64,000 nucleotides of DNA from CBDCTM01 sp965222005 (GCA_965222005.1 OZ244935.1:3720001-3784000); one strand, 5' to 3'. Shown: positions 9,266 through 19,186, numbered from the stretch's first letter. A program made the numbers and translations. The notes: generated by a model from the letters alone, not told the origin.

Positions 9266-10858
9266 AGTGCATGACAAATTAGGGGTTTTGTATTTAAGCA
9301 GCTAATCGGACTAAATTTACTTTTCGTTCCCTTAGTCTGACGAATTGTATAAAATCTTCGATGTCTCCGTTTTGTTTTACAGCTCTAAGGTCAAGCATGT
9401 TTTGCGCCCCCTTGGATGACCATCTCATACCGCTTTGCTCCATTCTATCTTTGACCAAATGCTTACAAGTAGACTCTGCCAGAGCTGAACTGATTGGATA
9501 CCCCTTTTTCAAAAAATCAGCGTAATTCATTTTGTGTTTATGGTTAGTCAAATAGGTGATTGCCTTATTTAACTGCTTCTTTTTGTTTGTCGATAATTCT
9601 GTTTTGTCTCTATTCAACACAAGGTCTTTTATTACCTTTTCAGTTCCTCCTTCCAATATATCTTTTAACACCCCTCTGACCCAGCTTGTTCTCAACTTAG
9701 AACTTTCTCCAAATATGGCATTGGCACAATCCCAAACGTATTCGCTTACATGGACTATGTCTAAAATGATTCCATCAAATTGACCTTCCAGATTATTCTT
9801 CTTTATGCTTGCCAGTATTTTATCTTCCAAGCCTATTCCGGCATCTATGGGGATGACGAATCGACTTTGGGAGTTGGTCATTTTTGATTTTAAATCTTCT
9901 ATCCCATAATCTATTGCCTTTTGCTGATTGGCTAAAAATGCTCTACGGTGAATTTTAGTGTGCATCTTATTTTCCGTTTTCTTTTGTTGTGTTGATGCTG
10001 GTTCGTCCTCTTGAGCAGCTTCTTTTTGCACTCCCATCAAGCCATCCAATATCTGGTCGGCAGTCCTTTGTTGAGGCGTAAAAACAGAGGTAACTGACAC
10101 CGTCGCACTTTGTTTCTTACCCTTTTTCTCCCCTTTGCTTAGCCGCTTTTTGGGATTGGCCTCCTTTTGTTGTACTGCCTTTATCTTCGGCAATCCTTTA
10201 CCATCAAAGGTAGTGCTAAAAAACAACGCTTCATCTTCTTGAGCTTCTTCTCGCTCCAACTCATAGTACTGATCAACGTACTCGCCCAAATGATTGACAT
10301 TTCTCTCCGAAGATTTTCCACTCAGATTCAAACCTAATAATTTATTCACTATCACTACGCTTTCTTTGTAACTCCCCTGGGTAGCACTTCCCCCTACCAA
10401 CTCTTGTAGATTGTACGACCAATAACAACCCTTGGGCAACTGCAAATAATCGTCTATTTTATAAAATTGACCGCGTTGAGTACTCAAATACGATGGACGA
10501 TGGATTTGTATCAGACCAAACAAACTGAGGTAGTTCCGCTTCTTTGTCCCTTTACTCCTGTAGCTCTCTCCTGATTCCAAAATCGGGAGATATTCCTCAA
10601 CCTTTTTTAACTTTTGCTTGATTATGTAGTTCAATAGCAACAGTCCCAGCTTCAGCAATTCACTTAGTAGGCTTAGTTCTATTTTATCAATCCCTACATC
10701 CTGCTCTACATATTCATCACTTAGGTCAACCAATCTTCCGATTTCTTCTTCTATTTTTTGTATTAGTACTTTTTTGTCCATACCTTGAATTAGAGTTTGA
10801 GGGTCAGTAAATCTATTTTCTAACTTAAATTTACTAAATTCCTTCAAACTCTTCTCAT
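9266..10858 (-). mobile_element. ISKra4-like element, about 1.6 kb, ends uncertain
   Basis: The limits are set by where the flanking gene halves resume. A short CTAAA repeat (9261-9265 and 10859-10863) may be part of a target duplication, but joining through it would not keep frame, whereas a shared AAA would. I could not find convincing terminal inverted repeats, so the right end may be eroded. Confidence 0.55.
9294..10847 (-). CDS. ISKra4-like family DDE transposase
   Basis: A 517-residue frame. The C-terminal signature YPISSALAESTCKHLVKDRM followed by EQSGMRWSSKGAQNMLDLRA matches the conserved end of ISKra4-group transposases. The central part has FSTTFDGKGLPKIK, VIPIDAGIGLEDKI and IILDIVHVSEYVWD, the likely Asp positions. 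A low-complexity basic insert lies around residues 225-300. The first codon here is TTG; an ATG at MDKKVLIQKIEEEI (codon 24) is the more likely start. Confidence 0.8.
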   Translation of the reverse strand: MKEFSKFKLENRFTDPQTLIQGMDKKVLIQKIEEEIGRLVDLSDEYVEQDVGIDKIELSLLSELLKLGLLLLNYIIKQKLKKVEEYLPILESGESYRSKGTKKRNYLSLFGLIQIHRPSYLSTQRGQFYKIDDYLQLPKGCYWSYNLQELVGGSATQGSYKESVVIVNKLLGLNLSGKSSERNVNHLGEYVDQYYELEREEAQEDEALFFSTTFDGKGLPKIKAVQQKEANPKKRLSKGEKKGKKQSATVSVTSVFTPQQRTADQILDGLMGVQKEAAQEDEPASTQQKKTENKMHTKIHRRAFLANQQKAIDYGIEDLKSKMTNSQSRFVIPIDAGIGLEDKILASIKKNNLEGQFDGIILDIVHVSEYVWDCANAIFGESSKLRTSWVRGVLKDILEGGTEKVIKDLVLNRDKTELSTNKKKQLNKAITYLTNHKHKMNYADFLKKGYPISSALAESTCKHLVKDRMEQSGMRWSSKGAQNMLDLRAVKQNGDIEDFIQFVRLRERKVNLVRLAA

Positions 10859-11150
10859 TTTAGGATTCCTCCAATTTGTCTCGCACTCATATCTTTATCT
10901 TCTTTGGACAACTCTTCTGATTTTTCTTTTATATAATCATTCAGCATGTGTATGTTTTCATACATCGCATTTCTAATCGGGTATTTATCTTCTACTGAAT
11001 AATTCATGAATTTTTCTAATGTTGTCGATTTCGATATTAACCCCTTCTTTATTCCTACATAATAAATCAATTTTGGATGAATTTCTAAATACTTGTAATA
11101 TTCCTCTTCATTTAATCTCATGGCTGTAATTGTTTTGTTTTTTTAGTTGT

Positions 11151-11216
11151 AGCGAACGGTCGTGTATATGAGGAGTGCGACCAATAGGGAGCATTACTTC
11201 ATATACGATGTTATGT
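11151..11216 (-). repeat. attC site 5
   Basis: Cores AGCGAAC (complement of site 4 GTTCGCT) and GTTATGT; arms GTATATGAG and CTTCATATAC. Confidence 0.83.
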
Positions 11217-11266
11217 CCGGTTACTTCTCATTTCATAATTTAATTTATATTTGGATCATTTTCATC

Positions 11267-11749
11267 TTAACTACCCACCAAACACCATATAATCAACACG
11301 AAAAAAGCCAATCCAAACAGAAGGACCAGCACCCTAATCCGATTAGCAAACTTCGGAAACGTATTTACAGGGTTTTCTATTTCCTTTTCTTTCTCAATTC
11401 TCTTATCATCCAAATATCCTGACAACCATAATTCTCTCAGTTTCTCATTGCTCTTTAGAATGTGATTGGTTCTATTCCAAGCCGTACGTACATGATTTCC
11501 GTAGGAAGTGATCATCCACCAGGCATATAAACACAAGAGTAAACCAACTCCACATGCAACCATGACCAAGGGTTTTTGCGTAAAAATCAAATTTTGATCA
11601 TTCAACAATTTTACAATGAAGCCCAACACTGATCCCAATAGGGCAAAAAGCCAAATAGAAACTGTCCATAGTTTCTCCTTTACTCTCTCGGCATCGTTGC
11701 TGAAGTGTTTCCAGAGGTCGTGTTGTTCGTGCTTTTCCAAACTAGCCAT
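11267..11749 (-). CDS. Small three-helix membrane protein of four-gene cassette
   Basis: 160 residues. Predicted membrane segments by eye are at about 30-50 (SIWLFALLGSVLGFIVKLL), 61-82 (PLVMVACGVGLLLCLYAWWMI) and 136-157 (IRVLVLLFGLAFFVLIIWCLV), separated by a charged cytoplasmic helix of about 50 residues. The N-terminus is charged (EKHEQHDLWKHFSNDAERVKEKLW). The arrangement of paired helices with a cytosolic helical part recalls SLATT-type membrane proteins found in conflict systems, but I cannot assign the family. It is the last gene of the operon, 9 bp after the phosphoesterase gene, and ends about 50 bp from the attC core. Confidence 0.75.
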   Translation of the reverse strand: MASLEKHEQHDLWKHFSNDAERVKEKLWTVSIWLFALLGSVLGFIVKLLNDQNLIFTQKPLVMVACGVGLLLCLYAWWMITSYGNHVRTAWNRTNHILKSNEKLRELWLSGYLDDKRIEKEKEIENPVNTFPKFANRIRVLVLLFGLAFFVLIIWCLVGS

Positions 11750-11758
11750 GTCTGACCT

Positions 11759-14179
11759 TCAGTAGTTAATATATTTCACAAAATTCTTTTTCGCCTCTGT
11801 TTTCAGTTTAGGAATATCAATTTCGTGAATTGCATAGGGAATTACTGGGAAATTTCGTTCTATTTTATCACTAAACCTAGGGTATCCCCAAGGATACCAT
11901 AATTCATGATATACCTTGATAATTGAACCGTCATTATTTAAGAATGAAACAACTGAAATATTGTCCTTGCCAACTATTACTGGATGAAAGTTTTTTTCAT
12001 TGAATAAGCTCTCTTTATAGCTCATTTTATTATCCGATAAGTATTTCTTTAGTTTATTCATGTATCGGCGAGCATTTCTTCTGCTTTTATCTTTAATGAA
12101 CTTAATTGAATATTGTAAGTTATAATAATTATAATATTTTCTGAGTCTATACATCTCATTTATTATACTTGATGCAGGTTTTCCACCGATTGTTTCGATC
12201 TTCAAATCTGGAAGATTAATAACGTATTTACCCTCTTGCAACCACAAACAGTAATGATACCACCGCTTTTTAGGTTGAAATTGCACTGTCCATCCTAGGT
12301 CAATTACCGCTATTGTATGAGAGTTACTAGCAGGAGTATGTGTATCATTGTTTGAATTTTTTAGTGAACTACCAGTTAGTTGAATTAAGTTGGTTTCCGT
12401 ATTACTAATGGCATTATTGAGCCTGGCATAGGCAGAGAAGGAATAATGAACATCACCCGAGAATACTATTACATTTTTGTATATAGACAGCTTTCTAAGC
12501 AGGTTATAAAATCCTGCTCCGCTCAATGACCATGCTTCAGCATCTTTTTCATACATTCCTTTCCAACTCTTTTTAAATGGCACTTCACCTCTACTAGCTT
12601 TTCTCTGTTGCGATTCGATTGCTACGTTTCCAATTACGGGTGCCGCCGATAATAGTAATAACAACTTTTTAGATTTATTTCTTTGCGGAATCTGGAGATC
12701 TAGGTTTGATACTAAATTTGGATATTGCAATTTCAACTTAGCAACAGACCTCATTTCATGTATAAAATAACCTCTATGGGTTCGGGTATCAAGTGCCAAG
12801 ATGTCATAAGAATTATATGAAATTAAATAATGCCACTTCAAAGGACCATCAGAGAAATAGTAATCCCCAAAATTTTTATCTTTTTTTATTCCTAGTGGAG
12901 TTTTAGGAAGGATTTTATCTTCAAATTTTTTAGAGGGGATATGGCCATTTTTCAATAAATTAGTTTTCATGTAATAAATAATACTTTTCTTTGGCTCACT
13001 CTTATAATCTAAAGGCTGATTTCCATAGTCTTGAAATAGTGAATATGACAATAGGCCGTTTAAAATGAGTCTCCTAGAAAGCGAATTTGGCATCAAACTG
13101 ATTTCGATCCATTCTTTGCTAAGAAACCAATCATCTGTGACATCATGGTCATCGAAAATCATTAATGAGGATATGTTAGCCAATGCTCTTGTAACAAGGG
13201 GAAGCGTTTTAACTACTGTTATGATCTTCTCTCTCTTGTTATAAAATTTCGTTCTATTCATTGTGATTTTCTTGATCACGTTTTCTGTAGGCCAAATCGA
13301 ATGACTCCAACTAAAAATATAGAGCATAATATATTCTCCAAGCGTAATTACATGATTCTCTGCCGCTGAGGATGATAAATCGTCAGGTGAAATCCTGTTT
13401 TTTGTCGATGCAATTAATTTTGCTCTTTTTCCAGTACCCAAAAGAGGATTCACATTTCTAATATTGAGATGAGGCAGTCTTTCATTTGTTGGATTGAAGC
13501 TGCCTGGTTTTCCAGATGTGCCATATTTGTTTTTGCCTATTAAAAACTCTTCAGCATCTATTATCAATTCTAGTACAAGGTTTGACACTTCATCTGCATA
13601 AATTTGATCACCTGTTAAAAAAAGCAGATGAGGACGTTTATTATATTTTAATGAATTAATAGAAATGATGGCGTCAAGTGCATGTAACGCATCAGTTTGA
13701 CCTCCATGAAGTTTTCTACATGATCCTTGGCAGATTTTCAAGTCATTTACATCATTCGGTGGAATTGTGAATGAAGGCTTTGAAAATGGTGGATAGATCA
13801 TAGTTTTTATTCCACCTTTAAATACGCCTTCACTTCCAAAATTGTATTGGTTCTTTGGTTCATCTTTAACTGTAAATGATATATCATATTCATAGAATAT
13901 ACTCTCTTTAAAGGTTGCAGATTTACCTTCTGGGATTGCAGTTAAGTAGCATAGATGAATATGATCTCCGAGAGTGATAAGTTCAAATGATTGACTTCTA
14001 CCAACTAATGTCTGTGGGCCATATTCAACATATTCATATATATCTAATGAAGCGTTTTTGATAGGACTCTTAAAAACCACCATTACCGTTACACTGCGGT
14101 AATGAACCTTTCTCAATATTGGACCACATATAATAAGAGGCAAAGATTCTATTCTATTTTGTATTGAATATCCTTTCAT
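11759..14179 (-). CDS. PhoD-like metallophosphoesterase
   Basis: 806 residues. Metal-binding motifs of the PhoD/calcineurin-like fold are in order: QGSCRK (about 151-156), LTGDQIYADEV (188-198), IFDDHDVTDDW (341-351) and VFSGDVHYSFSA (572-583). An N-terminal beta domain of about 140 residues precedes the catalytic part, as in PhoD enzymes, but there is no signal peptide or Tat motif, so it appears cytoplasmic. The C-terminal 200 residues are helical and basic. Related enzymes hydrolyse phosphodiesters or phospholipids; the substrate here is unknown. Its ATG overlaps the stop of the upstream gene (ATGA, 14179-14176), so the two are translationally coupled, suggesting partners in one complex. 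Confidence 0.85.
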   Translation of the reverse strand: MKGYSIQNRIESLPLIICGPILRKVHYRSVTVMVVFKSPIKNASLDIYEYVEYGPQTLVGRSQSFELITLGDHIHLCYLTAIPEGKSATFKESIFYEYDISFTVKDEPKNQYNFGSEGVFKGGIKTMIYPPFSKPSFTIPPNDVNDLKICQGSCRKLHGGQTDALHALDAIISINSLKYNKRPHLLFLTGDQIYADEVSNLVLELIIDAEEFLIGKNKYGTSGKPGSFNPTNERLPHLNIRNVNPLLGTGKRAKLIASTKNRISPDDLSSSAAENHVITLGEYIMLYIFSWSHSIWPTENVIKKITMNRTKFYNKREKIITVVKTLPLVTRALANISSLMIFDDHDVTDDWFLSKEWIEISLMPNSLSRRLILNGLLSYSLFQDYGNQPLDYKSEPKKSIIYYMKTNLLKNGHIPSKKFEDKILPKTPLGIKKDKNFGDYYFSDGPLKWHYLISYNSYDILALDTRTHRGYFIHEMRSVAKLKLQYPNLVSNLDLQIPQRNKSKKLLLLLSAAPVIGNVAIESQQRKASRGEVPFKKSWKGMYEKDAEAWSLSGAGFYNLLRKLSIYKNVIVFSGDVHYSFSAYARLNNAISNTETNLIQLTGSSLKNSNNDTHTPASNSHTIAVIDLGWTVQFQPKKRWYHYCLWLQEGKYVINLPDLKIETIGGKPASSIINEMYRLRKYYNYYNLQYSIKFIKDKSRRNARRYMNKLKKYLSDNKMSYKESLFNEKNFHPVIVGKDNISVVSFLNNDGSIIKVYHELWYPWGYPRFSDKIERNFPVIPYAIHEIDIPKLKTEAKKNFVKYINY

Positions 14180-17100
14180 TTTAATATCACCAAACTAGTA
14201 GGCACCTCAACCAACCAAGGCTCGCCAACGAACTTTGCTCCCAGCCAGAAGCCTTCATTTTCTAAATTTTGTTCATCCGGATCCGTTTTATCACTTTTGT
14301 ACTTTCTGTCAAGCGTAATCTTCTGTGGATCGTTGACATCTATATATCTAATGCGATAGGACTTTAAGTCGATGATAATCTCTCGATCAATATCATCTTT
14401 TTTTAGTTTCGTTCCATTCCCAACCGCGATCTTTGAATCATGTTCTATAGAAATAGTACCTTCAGGTTGATCACCGTAATCATGTCCGAACCCTTCTAGA
14501 ATTTCATCAATCACCGCCAGATAATTATCACTTTCTTGATCTTCTGAAAGCACTTTAATATCTGTGCCATCAAGACCAATTTGAGGTATCTGGATTTTCT
14601 CAAAGACCTCTTTTTCAAATCCGGGTCGAATCGGAACTTCTACTTTGGCATAACCAGCTTTTAAGAATTGTTCGAACTGAAAATCAACATCTTTGATATG
14701 CTGTTGCTTCACCCAGTTTTCCTTTCGTCCCCAGAAATATGGATAGAAATTGTAGATCATATTGTGCCATTCAAAAGATTGTTCATATAACCGAACAAAC
14801 CCTCCTTCCTCGGCGGATTCTTCAAGATTCAATTGTGGGTATCTATGTACTCCTTCTTTACTTTGATCTTCTTCCATGGCATTGAATCCTTCAAAATGCT
14901 GCCCACTCATTATCGATATCACTTGGCGCTTCAATTCCGTTTCTTCTGTCTTTCTGTTAATGAGTGGGTTCTGGCCTTGAATATTGACTTCCATATTAAA
15001 ATCCTGCTGAGCAATATTTTCATCGTACTCCAATTTTAAGCCTTGGTAAGCTGTCATGATAGAGTTAAAAGTCTCTATTTGCCATTGAGTGTACCTATTT
15101 GCACTTCTATGCACAGTTATTACTGCATTCAAAATTACTGTAACTGAAATGTCAGAAGCTATTGAAATTGCGATAATAACAGAATCTTCTTCATTATTCA
15201 AAACAAGCTCTTTATTAATTTTTGAGTCAAAAGTTAAATCGTCTTCAAATGCATGTGGAGGTTGTGGAGCTATTGGAATCCCATTAGGTCCGATAGATCC
15301 ATGATCGCTTTGATCTATAGAAAGTATTCTGTGATTGCCACAAGTTACTTTTATCGAAACATTTGCACTATTATTCTCCTCTGCTTTTCTATGCCCCCTT
15401 CCTGCAGTAAGAGTAAATTTCATACTCTGTGCGTTATACCCTTCAGGAATTGCAACGGGGACTTCCTTTGAGATTCCGTCTGGTTTTTTAGTGGGATTAT
15501 TAAAGGACAAAGATGCATTACCAGAAACAACTCTATATTCCGGTGGAGGAGGACTTACGTCTGTTACGCTATATTTTCCCACCCAGTATAAGTAATTGCT
15601 TCTTTCAATATCAATTGGACGAAGTTTCTCACTTCGACCGTACATGCACATAGACGGTATTTCAGGAGGTTTTAAATTTTCATTGACGACATTGCTTTCT
15701 CGAGCATACTTATAAAAAGCAGCAGGCTCTGGAACCATAAAACTTAAAATCGCTCTCTCTCCGTAATTCACCAATTGAGCTTTGTAATATTTATTCATCC
15801 AGAAGTACTTTCCTGATATATGACCAGTGCCTTCTATATTATTGAGCTCGTGCTTATTAGTAATTTCTATCTCGTTGACCGTTGTCCTACTTCGTCTTTT
15901 AAGAATTCTTTCCTTTACTTTCTGTACACTTTTAGCTATGACTTCTTTTGAGAAAGTGGAGGCAGATTTATTGCTTTGATCTACCTTTTTGTCCGATTGG
16001 ACAGAGGCATTTGCTTCCATATTGACACGGCCATAGTCAGCAGTTATATTTACGCCCGCTTCTTTGCTAGTGCTTTCTGAGATTGTTTGATTAGCTTCTC
16101 TTTGCAGTTCATATCTATCAGTAGTTTCCAGACTTTTCTCTGTTTCTTCTGTTCGCTCTGTTTCTTCGAAGATAGTTTCTTCAACTCTACTTAACTTTCT
16201 ATGTTTTTTTGACTTCGATTCACCTTTTAATACATTTTCAACATGGGCGATTTCTCCAGGTCGATAATCATATAATTCTTGTTTAACCTTCTTCAAATCC
16301 AAAATTCCTACAAATTCCACCTTACCTCTTGTATTTTCAAAGTTATTACCAACCTTTTCTTCAGCTACCACGATGGTTCCACATGGTCCTGGTCTTGTTT
16401 TAGTGACATTCTTTATACCACCTTTGTCATTAATATCTCTATCATATATGGTTGGTAGTGATACTTTGTTATTATTCAATAAAATTTTCTCAATTCCTCC
16501 TGTAGTATCCGCAACATCGACATGATCTAATTCCTCTGAATCATCAAAATTGAGATTTTCCCTAATTATCTTTTTAGTTTTATCTGATAATTTATTTATG
16601 TAAGTTCGAGGCAACCTGGTCAGAGATTTATATTCAATAGTATCGTCATCTTTAACATCTCTCATAAACTTAGAATGTTGATTAGATACTTCTTCTATGG
16701 CAACATTCAACGCCTCCAATTCATCATTTTTATCCTTAATTATTCTTGAGATGTTATCCCGATGTTCTTTTGCTTTTTCTCTATTTTCTTTTGCTCGTTG
16801 TTCATTTTTATTAGGTAAAGGAAAGATTGCTTTTGGTAGAATAATAATTGAATTGATTAATTTATAAAGCTTAGTTGGGTCTTCAAAAATGGTTTTATCA
16901 GATTTTATTTGCTCAGCAATATGGTTTGCTCTGAGAACTTCTCTTGAAAGTTCATTCCATTCGTGATGATTGTATCTTCTAAATATGCCATAGACAATGG
17001 AATCTTCTATTTTTGATTTATCAGTTTTAGTTAATGTGGTCTTAAGCATAGAAGGCAATCCTTTGCTTAAGAATTGTTCCACAGAGGCTGTCTTTTGTAA

Positions 17101-17376
17101 TTCAAGAGCAAGGTTTAATACCTTCTCATTTTTGGAATTAGACTCTACAAATTCCATTTCATTATTGAAAAGCAATGGCTTAACATCATTGTAGAAAGAA
17201 TCTTCAGAAATAGAATTGATATCATCCAAGTTTGAATGAATGAGCTTCATTACTTTGTGAGGCTGAGACCTATGGTCAGGGTCAAAATCAATTTGTATAG
17301 ACAATAACTCCTTTTGAGCCTTAGATAATTTTCGTGAATTACGAATGACGGCAAATCTGAATATTTCGGATTGCAT
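14176..17376 (-). CDS. 1066-residue cytoplasmic protein of unknown function
   Basis: No signal peptide or membrane segment. Residues 190-240 are a charged coiled coil. A second Glu/Thr-rich helical region (about 395-490: VEETIFEETERTEETEKSLE, later KVKERILKRRSRTTVNEIE) leads into a beta-rich segment with NYGERAILSFMVPEPAAFY (about 537-555). Further on are WQIETFNSIMTAYQG, NPLINRKTEETELKR, EQSFEWHNMIYNFYPYFWG and FLKAGYAKVEVPIRPGFE. From memory this C-terminal module recurs in large uncharacterised proteins of Bacteroidota and Cyanobacteria, but I can name no function. The start is ATG 17376, 4 bp after the preceding stop; the end overlaps the phosphoesterase start. The architecture suggests a scaffold or sensor for the neighbouring enzyme. 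Confidence 0.75.
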   Translation of the reverse strand: MQSEIFRFAVIRNSRKLSKAQKELLSIQIDFDPDHRSQPHKVMKLIHSNLDDINSISEDSFYNDVKPLLFNNEMEFVESNSKNEKVLNLALELQKTASVEQFLSKGLPSMLKTTLTKTDKSKIEDSIVYGIFRRYNHHEWNELSREVLRANHIAEQIKSDKTIFEDPTKLYKLINSIIILPKAIFPLPNKNEQRAKENREKAKEHRDNISRIIKDKNDELEALNVAIEEVSNQHSKFMRDVKDDDTIEYKSLTRLPRTYINKLSDKTKKIIRENLNFDDSEELDHVDVADTTGGIEKILLNNNKVSLPTIYDRDINDKGGIKNVTKTRPGPCGTIVVAEEKVGNNFENTRGKVEFVGILDLKKVKQELYDYRPGEIAHVENVLKGESKSKKHRKLSRVEETIFEETERTEETEKSLETTDRYELQREANQTISESTSKEAGVNITADYGRVNMEANASVQSDKKVDQSNKSASTFSKEVIAKSVQKVKERILKRRSRTTVNEIEITNKHELNNIEGTGHISGKYFWMNKYYKAQLVNYGERAILSFMVPEPAAFYKYARESNVVNENLKPPEIPSMCMYGRSEKLRPIDIERSNYLYWVGKYSVTDVSPPPPEYRVVSGNASLSFNNPTKKPDGISKEVPVAIPEGYNAQSMKFTLTAGRGHRKAEENNSANVSIKVTCGNHRILSIDQSDHGSIGPNGIPIAPQPPHAFEDDLTFDSKINKELVLNNEEDSVIIAISIASDISVTVILNAVITVHRSANRYTQWQIETFNSIMTAYQGLKLEYDENIAQQDFNMEVNIQGQNPLINRKTEETELKRQVISIMSGQHFEGFNAMEEDQSKEGVHRYPQLNLEESAEEGGFVRLYEQSFEWHNMIYNFYPYFWGRKENWVKQQHIKDVDFQFEQFLKAGYAKVEVPIRPGFEKEVFEKIQIPQIGLDGTDIKVLSEDQESDNYLAVIDEILEGFGHDYGDQPEGTISIEHDSKIAVGNGTKLKKDDIDREIIIDLKSYRIRYIDVNDPQKITLDRKYKSDKTDPDEQNLENEGFWLGAKFVGEPWLVEVPTSLVILK

Positions 17377-17380
17377 ATGA

Positions 17381-17830
17381 TTAGATTTTAGAATTTACTA
17401 ATATGAGTGCCCATATCATAATGAATAATACGGAAGTAAGTATAGGCAATTTAGTCACACTTAAGAACTGAATATATTTGTCTTGATGTCCTGCTTTGTT
17501 TGTACTAATAAATGGACTTTGTAATAACAGACTATCGTCTAATTCTTTCAATATGGATTTTATGCCATTTTTATACCTGACAACCAATTGTCTGTCCTGA
17601 AAACCAATAATGAGCCAGAGGATTGCGAAACCAATTCCAATATTGGATATCATTCCATCAAATTCCTTTATAGAGCCATCATAAGCGATAAGAGCCAGAT
17701 TAATGAGGAGAAAAAAATGAAATCTTCTCCAAAGGCGATCATAGTGTTTATTTAGATGGTCAACACGAATTTTGTACTCCTCTATCAGAACTTGTTGATC
17801 TTCTCTCCTTGTTTTTCTTTCATTACTCAT
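17381..17830 (-). CDS. Small membrane protein, first gene of four-gene cassette
   Basis: 149 residues. A charged N-terminal helix (about 1-38, EEYKIRVDHLNKHYDRLWRR) is followed by two adjacent membrane segments (FHFFLLINLALIAY and IGIGFAILWLIIGF), a cytoplasmic helical part of about 45 residues and a C-terminal membrane segment (LTSVLFIMIWALILV). The layout resembles the other small membrane protein of this cassette, though sequence similarity is not evident. The gene starts 68 bp inside the cassette boundary (ACATAAC), so any promoter must be in that AT-rich stretch or in the upstream non-coding cassette. I do not recognise the family. Confidence 0.75.
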   Translation of the reverse strand: MSNERKTRREDQQVLIEEYKIRVDHLNKHYDRLWRRFHFFLLINLALIAYDGSIKEFDGMISNIGIGFAILWLIIGFQDRQLVVRYKNGIKSILKELDDSLLLQSPFISTNKAGHQDKYIQFLSVTKLPILTSVLFIMIWALILVNSKI

Positions 17831-17897
17831 TTAGACGCCTTGTATTATATAGTGTTTTTTTGAGCCATTTCGTAACCTATTTCGTTTATCTAATCGG

Positions 17898-18021
17898 ACA
17901 TAACGGCCCGGCTATGCGCCGTGTGGTGTCAGGATGTTGAAAGGAACAAAGATGTAGTTTTTCGATAAGGTTAAATTTTCTTCGAAAATTTAACCACATG
18001 GTCGCATAGCCAGTGTTGGCT
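17898..18021 (-). repeat. attC site 6 (family C type)
   Basis: Cores ACATAAC and GTTGGCT; arms GGCTATGCGCCGTGTGG and CCACATGGTCGCATAGCC with an extra T on the right. The loop holds a nested perfect hairpin (GGTTAAATTTTC, TTC, GAAAATTTAACC). Confidence 0.9.
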
Positions 18022-18492
18022 GCATTCTCTTCTGCGCGTTGGCCAAAGTTTCCATTACAGTGTTTTGGCTGCTACTCAATTTCTCTAATCTCAGAGTCCT
18101 TTTCAACAAAATTTTCAATGATACTAATTTTAGATACAAATTTAAGCTACAATTTTCAACAGTCAATTTACCAAATTAGAAATCTAATCCCAAAAATTGT
18201 CAATTAAAATTTAACTGCTGATGAAATTCAAAATTTTCTTGCTGACGAATTGAAGCCAGTACAATTACCTGTAATCCATCAATTGTGATTAAAATTATGC
18301 GTAATCAATTGAAAATTAATGATTTACGGTAAATTTTGTTCAATCTCAATTTTTTGTAATTATCAATACTAGTTTCAATTCAGGATAAATTATCAATCAG
18401 AATTTACTATCAAAGATTCTCTTTCAATTACCTTTTTGGTACAGATGTTCATGCCATCCAATTCAAAAAAAGCGGGTCGGCCGATCCATTGC
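18022..18492 (-). repeat. Non-coding cassette, family C copy 1
   Basis: Runs from GTTGGCT to AGCCAAC, 595 bp core to core. Very AT-rich centre; right end carries AAAAAAAGCGGGTCGGCC. I see no gene. Confidence 0.85.
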
Positions 18493-18560
18493 AGCCAACG
18501 GTCGGTGCATATGCAGTGGCCGACTGAAAGGAGGGCATTGACATATGCACATTGTTAGTG
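18493..18560 (-). repeat. attC site 7 (family A type)
   Basis: Cores AGCCAAC and GTTAGTG; arms GTGCATATG and CATATGCAC. Confidence 0.88.
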
Positions 18561-19062
18561 GTCGTATCTTTCCGGCGCCTCAGCGCCGGTTTTCCTTTCA
18601 GATGTTTTTGCTACCAAATTTTTCAATCAGTTCTCTTGTAAATATATGAAATTTTTTCAAGATGTGTATTTTTGGTGTTATTTTTTATGAGTCACCTCAG
18701 TTGTTTCAGAGTAATTTAGCTGAATAATTATTGATATCTTTTTTGAGCCAGGCTTTCAGTTCTTGATTGTCAAAGAGCTTGATTAGGCCTGGTTGAATTG
18801 TAATTGTCTGCAAATTGTAGTTTTCAGGAATTTCAGTTGTTGTACTCAATCAAGGAGTTTGCCTATATTCGAGTTCAACTCAAAATCAAAAAGGCCGTCA
18901 GTTGTGCTGTTCAAGAATTATTGGTGGTATCAAGTTATCAATTTTATAAATTTATAAAGCGGGCTGGCAAGCCTATCAGGATGTTGTTTTCCTTTTCCAG
19001 ATATTCAATTTACCACGATACTGTTTGAAAAATAGGCAAGCTGCGGGATGATTTTCTATGTC
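18561..19062 (-). repeat. Non-coding cassette, family A copy 2
   Basis: Same layout as the copy at 4705. Two bases are missing in ACTCAATCAAGG (ATTCAAGG elsewhere), which shifts the 72-codon frame seen in other copies. Confidence 0.85.
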
Positions 19063-19186
19063 CACTAACGGCCCGGCTATGCGCCGTGTGGTGTCAGGAT
19101 GTTGAAAGGAACAAAGATGTAGTTTTTCGACAAGGTTAAATTTTCTTCGAAAATTTAACCACATGGTCGCATAGCCAGTGTTGGCT
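19063..19186 (-). repeat. attC site 8 (family C type)
   Basis: Cores CACTAAC and GTTGGCT; arms as site 6, loop with nested TTAAATTTTC/GAAAATTTAA hairpin. Confidence 0.88.

Larger units (their letters stand above)
8610..11121 (-). pseudogene. Unknown cassette protein split by ISKra4-like element
   Basis: The N-terminal part is 11121-10858 (88 residues, MRLNEEEYYKYLE start, ending GGILK). The C-terminal part is 9260-8610, beginning DIIRGFKYFKQGTF. If the AAA codon is shared, the parts join in frame as GGILK-DIIRG, giving roughly 305 residues. The C-terminal half is mixed alpha/beta with aromatic-rich strands (YVVKLTKKYAYFLGDKYVYG) and a basic tail. I do not recognise the family and see no signal peptide. 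The gene ends 14 bp from the attC core, so it was a single-gene cassette. Confidence 0.6.

Noticed and set aside
9261..10863. CTAAA as target duplication of the ISKra4-like element
   Set aside because: Joining the host gene through it gives a stop within two codons; only a shared AAA keeps the frame, and no matching terminal inverted repeats were found.
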